Shown here: positions 51,173 through 52,122 of the stretch, piece after piece | Numbering within the stretch: the stretch's first letter is position 1 | How the letters are laid out: each line of letters starts with the position of its first letter | DNA from: an uncultured Saprospiraceae bacterium | GTDB taxonomy: Bacteria; Bacteroidota; Bacteroidia; Chitinophagales; Saprospiraceae | Reading direction: 5' to 3' | Length of the DNA: 52,122 nucleotides | Assembly: GCA_938007965.1 (NCBI GenBank) | Contig: CALLMH010000098.1 | Coordinates: 1 to 52,122, forward strand | The notes under the pieces: model-generated | Databases searched by the model: none | Seen by the model: only the letters and a program-made list of their open reading frames with translations | What the model was told of the DNA's origin: nothing | Translations under genes and position numbers: made by a program

Positions 51173-51792
51173 ATGATTGGTATTTTATGAATTATGATCT
51201 CTCAGTGTAAATGTATTAATAATAATGAGTGTATTTCCGTTTGTTGTTTTTCGAATTTTAATAAAATGTTTGTTCTACGTCATAAATCTGGCAGTACAAA
51301 TCACAGCACTATAGTAGATGTAGTAGTGCTAACTCTTATCGGTACATTAATAGAGATTTATGGTTTCTTCTTTTTTTTCTCGACAGGCTTATGATCGGAT
51401 AAGTTACGACTGATGTTGTAAATGATCGATAGGTCTATACACTAAGCGTTTTTGTTCATTGTGTGTTTATGTATCACGAGTGCCCAATTTTGTTGTCGAT
51501 TAGTATTTGTAAAACATCATCTAATTTGATGCGTAGAAAAGGTGTAAAGTAATGCAAGCATGGCATATCCAGTGATTTACATAAAAATATACCTTGGCAC
51601 ACCATCGAAGATAACTGAGAACCTTATCTATGTAGGAAGTACCAATGATAATGCAGCTCGGAGTTCACTGGATAGGTATATGGATAGGATGGAGTGAGGA
51701 GAAGAGTAGTGTTGATATAGCAGAAATATGTGGAATTTTGGGTAGTTTTAGTTCTGTGTATATATAAGTTATGTTCCAGATAAGAAAAAAAT

Positions 51793-51830
51793 CGGCTCAC
51801 ATTTGCAAATCTACGGCTCACATTGGCTCA
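51793..51830 (+). promoter_or_regulatory. Phased GGCTCA operator-like boxes upstream of the Fic gene
   Basis: GGCTCA occurs at 51794-51799, 51815-51820 and 51825-51830, the first two within an identical 11-mer CGGCTCACATT. The spacings are 21 and 10 nt, i.e. two turns and one turn of the helix. They sit just upstream of the -7 box, where a repressor would block RNA polymerase. Confidence 0.6.
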
Positions 51831-51837
51831 ATTGTAT

Positions 51838-51845
51838 TATATTTG
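51838..51845 (+). promoter_or_regulatory. -7 box of the Fic-family gene
   Basis: TATATTTG matches TAnnTTTG exactly and ends 4 nt before the ATG. No good -33 is visible because the GGCTCA boxes occupy that region. Confidence 0.45.
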
Positions 51846-51849
51846 AGTG

Positions 51850-52122
51850 ATGAGTAAAGAGATTTATAATTTTACAATAGAGTTAAGCTGGAAGGACTTA
51901 GAGATTCTTAGACAGGTTGAAAAATTTGAAATTCATTGGTCAAGATTTCAACAAAGAGAGAAAACAAGTCTAAACCAACTGAAAACTCTGGCAACGATTC
52001 AAAGCATTGGATCATCCACAAGGATCGAAGGCTCAAAATTATCTGATAAGCAAGTACAAACATTGCTTGAAAAAATTGATATAACCCAAATTGAGGATAG
52101 AGACTCACAAGAGGTAGTAGGT
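51850..52122 (+). CDS. Fic-family protein, N-terminal part (cut by window end)
   Basis: 91 residues are visible, open to the edge. The segment ATIQSIGSSTRIEGSKLSDK contains the (S/T)xxxE(G/N) inhibitory-helix motif as STRIEG, which in class II Fic proteins blocks the ATP site until relieved. DLEILRQVEKFEIHWSRFQQ precedes it, as in Fic proteins with an N-terminal helical domain. Fic enzymes transfer AMP or other groups to proteins; the catalytic HPFxxGNG lies beyond the window. Larger Fic proteins often carry a C-terminal winged helix, which would fit self-repression through the upstream boxes. Confidence 0.8.
   Translation, partial: MSKEIYNFTIELSWKDLEILRQVEKFEIHWSRFQQREKTSLNQLKTLATIQSIGSSTRIEGSKLSDKQVQTLLEKIDITQIEDRDSQEVVG

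Larger units (their letters stand above)
51173..51849. other. Long intergenic region; possible 45-codon remnant
   Basis: 677 nt. A short frame at 51560-51697 (+) reads MAYPVIYIKIYLGTPSKITE and ENLIYVGSTNDNAARSSLDR; it vaguely resembles the start of a GIY-YIG domain but is too short to call. The right end holds the GGCTCA boxes of the Fic gene. Nothing else was recognised. Confidence 0.4.

Noticed and set aside
51194-51394. 66-codon open frame after hemW
   Set aside because: Low-complexity, Phe-rich end and no family match; the region looks non-coding.
51560-51697. 45-codon frame with a GIY-YIG-like stretch (LIYVGSTND)
   Set aside because: Too short for the domain and only a loose similarity; kept as a note in the intergenic entry.

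Overview
The window is chromosomal DNA of an AT-rich (visibly below 45% G+C) member of the Bacteroidota. The evidence is a gliding-motility/T9SS type B C-terminal domain at the left edge, a T9SS type A sorting domain on a metalloprotease, SprB-type repeats, a DUF4835 gene, Bacteroidota-style promoters (TTG or TTTG, about 17-23 nt, then TAnnTTTG) and almost no Shine-Dalgarno sequences. GTG and TTG starts are common. The gene set would fit Saprospiria or Chitinophagia, but I cannot fix the genus. I found no rRNA, tRNA, CRISPR array or intact prophage.

Layout. 1-1389: the 3' end of a large T9SS-exported adhesin, followed without a gap by lptC. 1390-4065: an SDR oxidoreductase, an AraC-type regulator and a membrane-protein pseudogene with three lesions; this looks like an acquired cassette. 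4106-4850: rpmI-rplT with promoter and terminator. 5016-9297: a GH73-like glucosaminidase, two overlapping oligopeptide-type ABC permeases with unusual insertions, and a WbqC-like protein. 9432-19210: mostly minus-strand housekeeping genes (dapD, an M1 peptidase fused to an outer-membrane barrel, purN, DUF4835, coaBC, rpoZ, bamD, and a queuosine-mannosyltransferase-like glycosyltransferase) with one plus-strand methyltransferase. 19637-23354: nadB, a polysaccharide deacetylase, a PIN-domain protein and a Crp/Fnr regulator.

23.6-25.2 kb is a small scar of mobile DNA: a decayed gene fragment, a HigB/HigA toxin-antitoxin pair, a tyrosine integrase that has lost the middle of its catalytic domain, and a pair of IS-end-like repeats. 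25.5-34.1 kb holds YceI, a propeller/SprB/OmpA envelope protein, threonylcarbamoyl-AMP synthase, priA, gpsA, a truncated haemoglobin and an MBL hydrolase. 34.2-45.2 kb is a run of large secreted proteins: M14 carboxypeptidase, VPS10/BNR propeller, di-haem peroxidase lipoprotein, and a reprolysin-like T9SS protease with four 84-bp Cys-rich repeats. 45.7-51.2 kb holds a BamA-type barrel, 3-hydroxyanthranilate dioxygenase, lpxH, a lipoprotein, a PTPS/QueD-family protein and hemW. The right edge is the start of a Fic-family gene preceded by three phased GGCTCA boxes.

Themes: envelope construction (LptC, LpxH, BamD, barrels, OmpA-like protein), secreted proteolysis, and two potential routes to quinolinate/NAD (nadB and 3-hydroxyanthranilate dioxygenase). 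The least explained signals are non-coding: several short elements beginning GGGRTA recur in intergenic DNA. One of them is shared, at nearly the same distance from the start codon, by the Crp/Fnr gene and the OmpA-family gene. No complete novel multi-gene system is evident.
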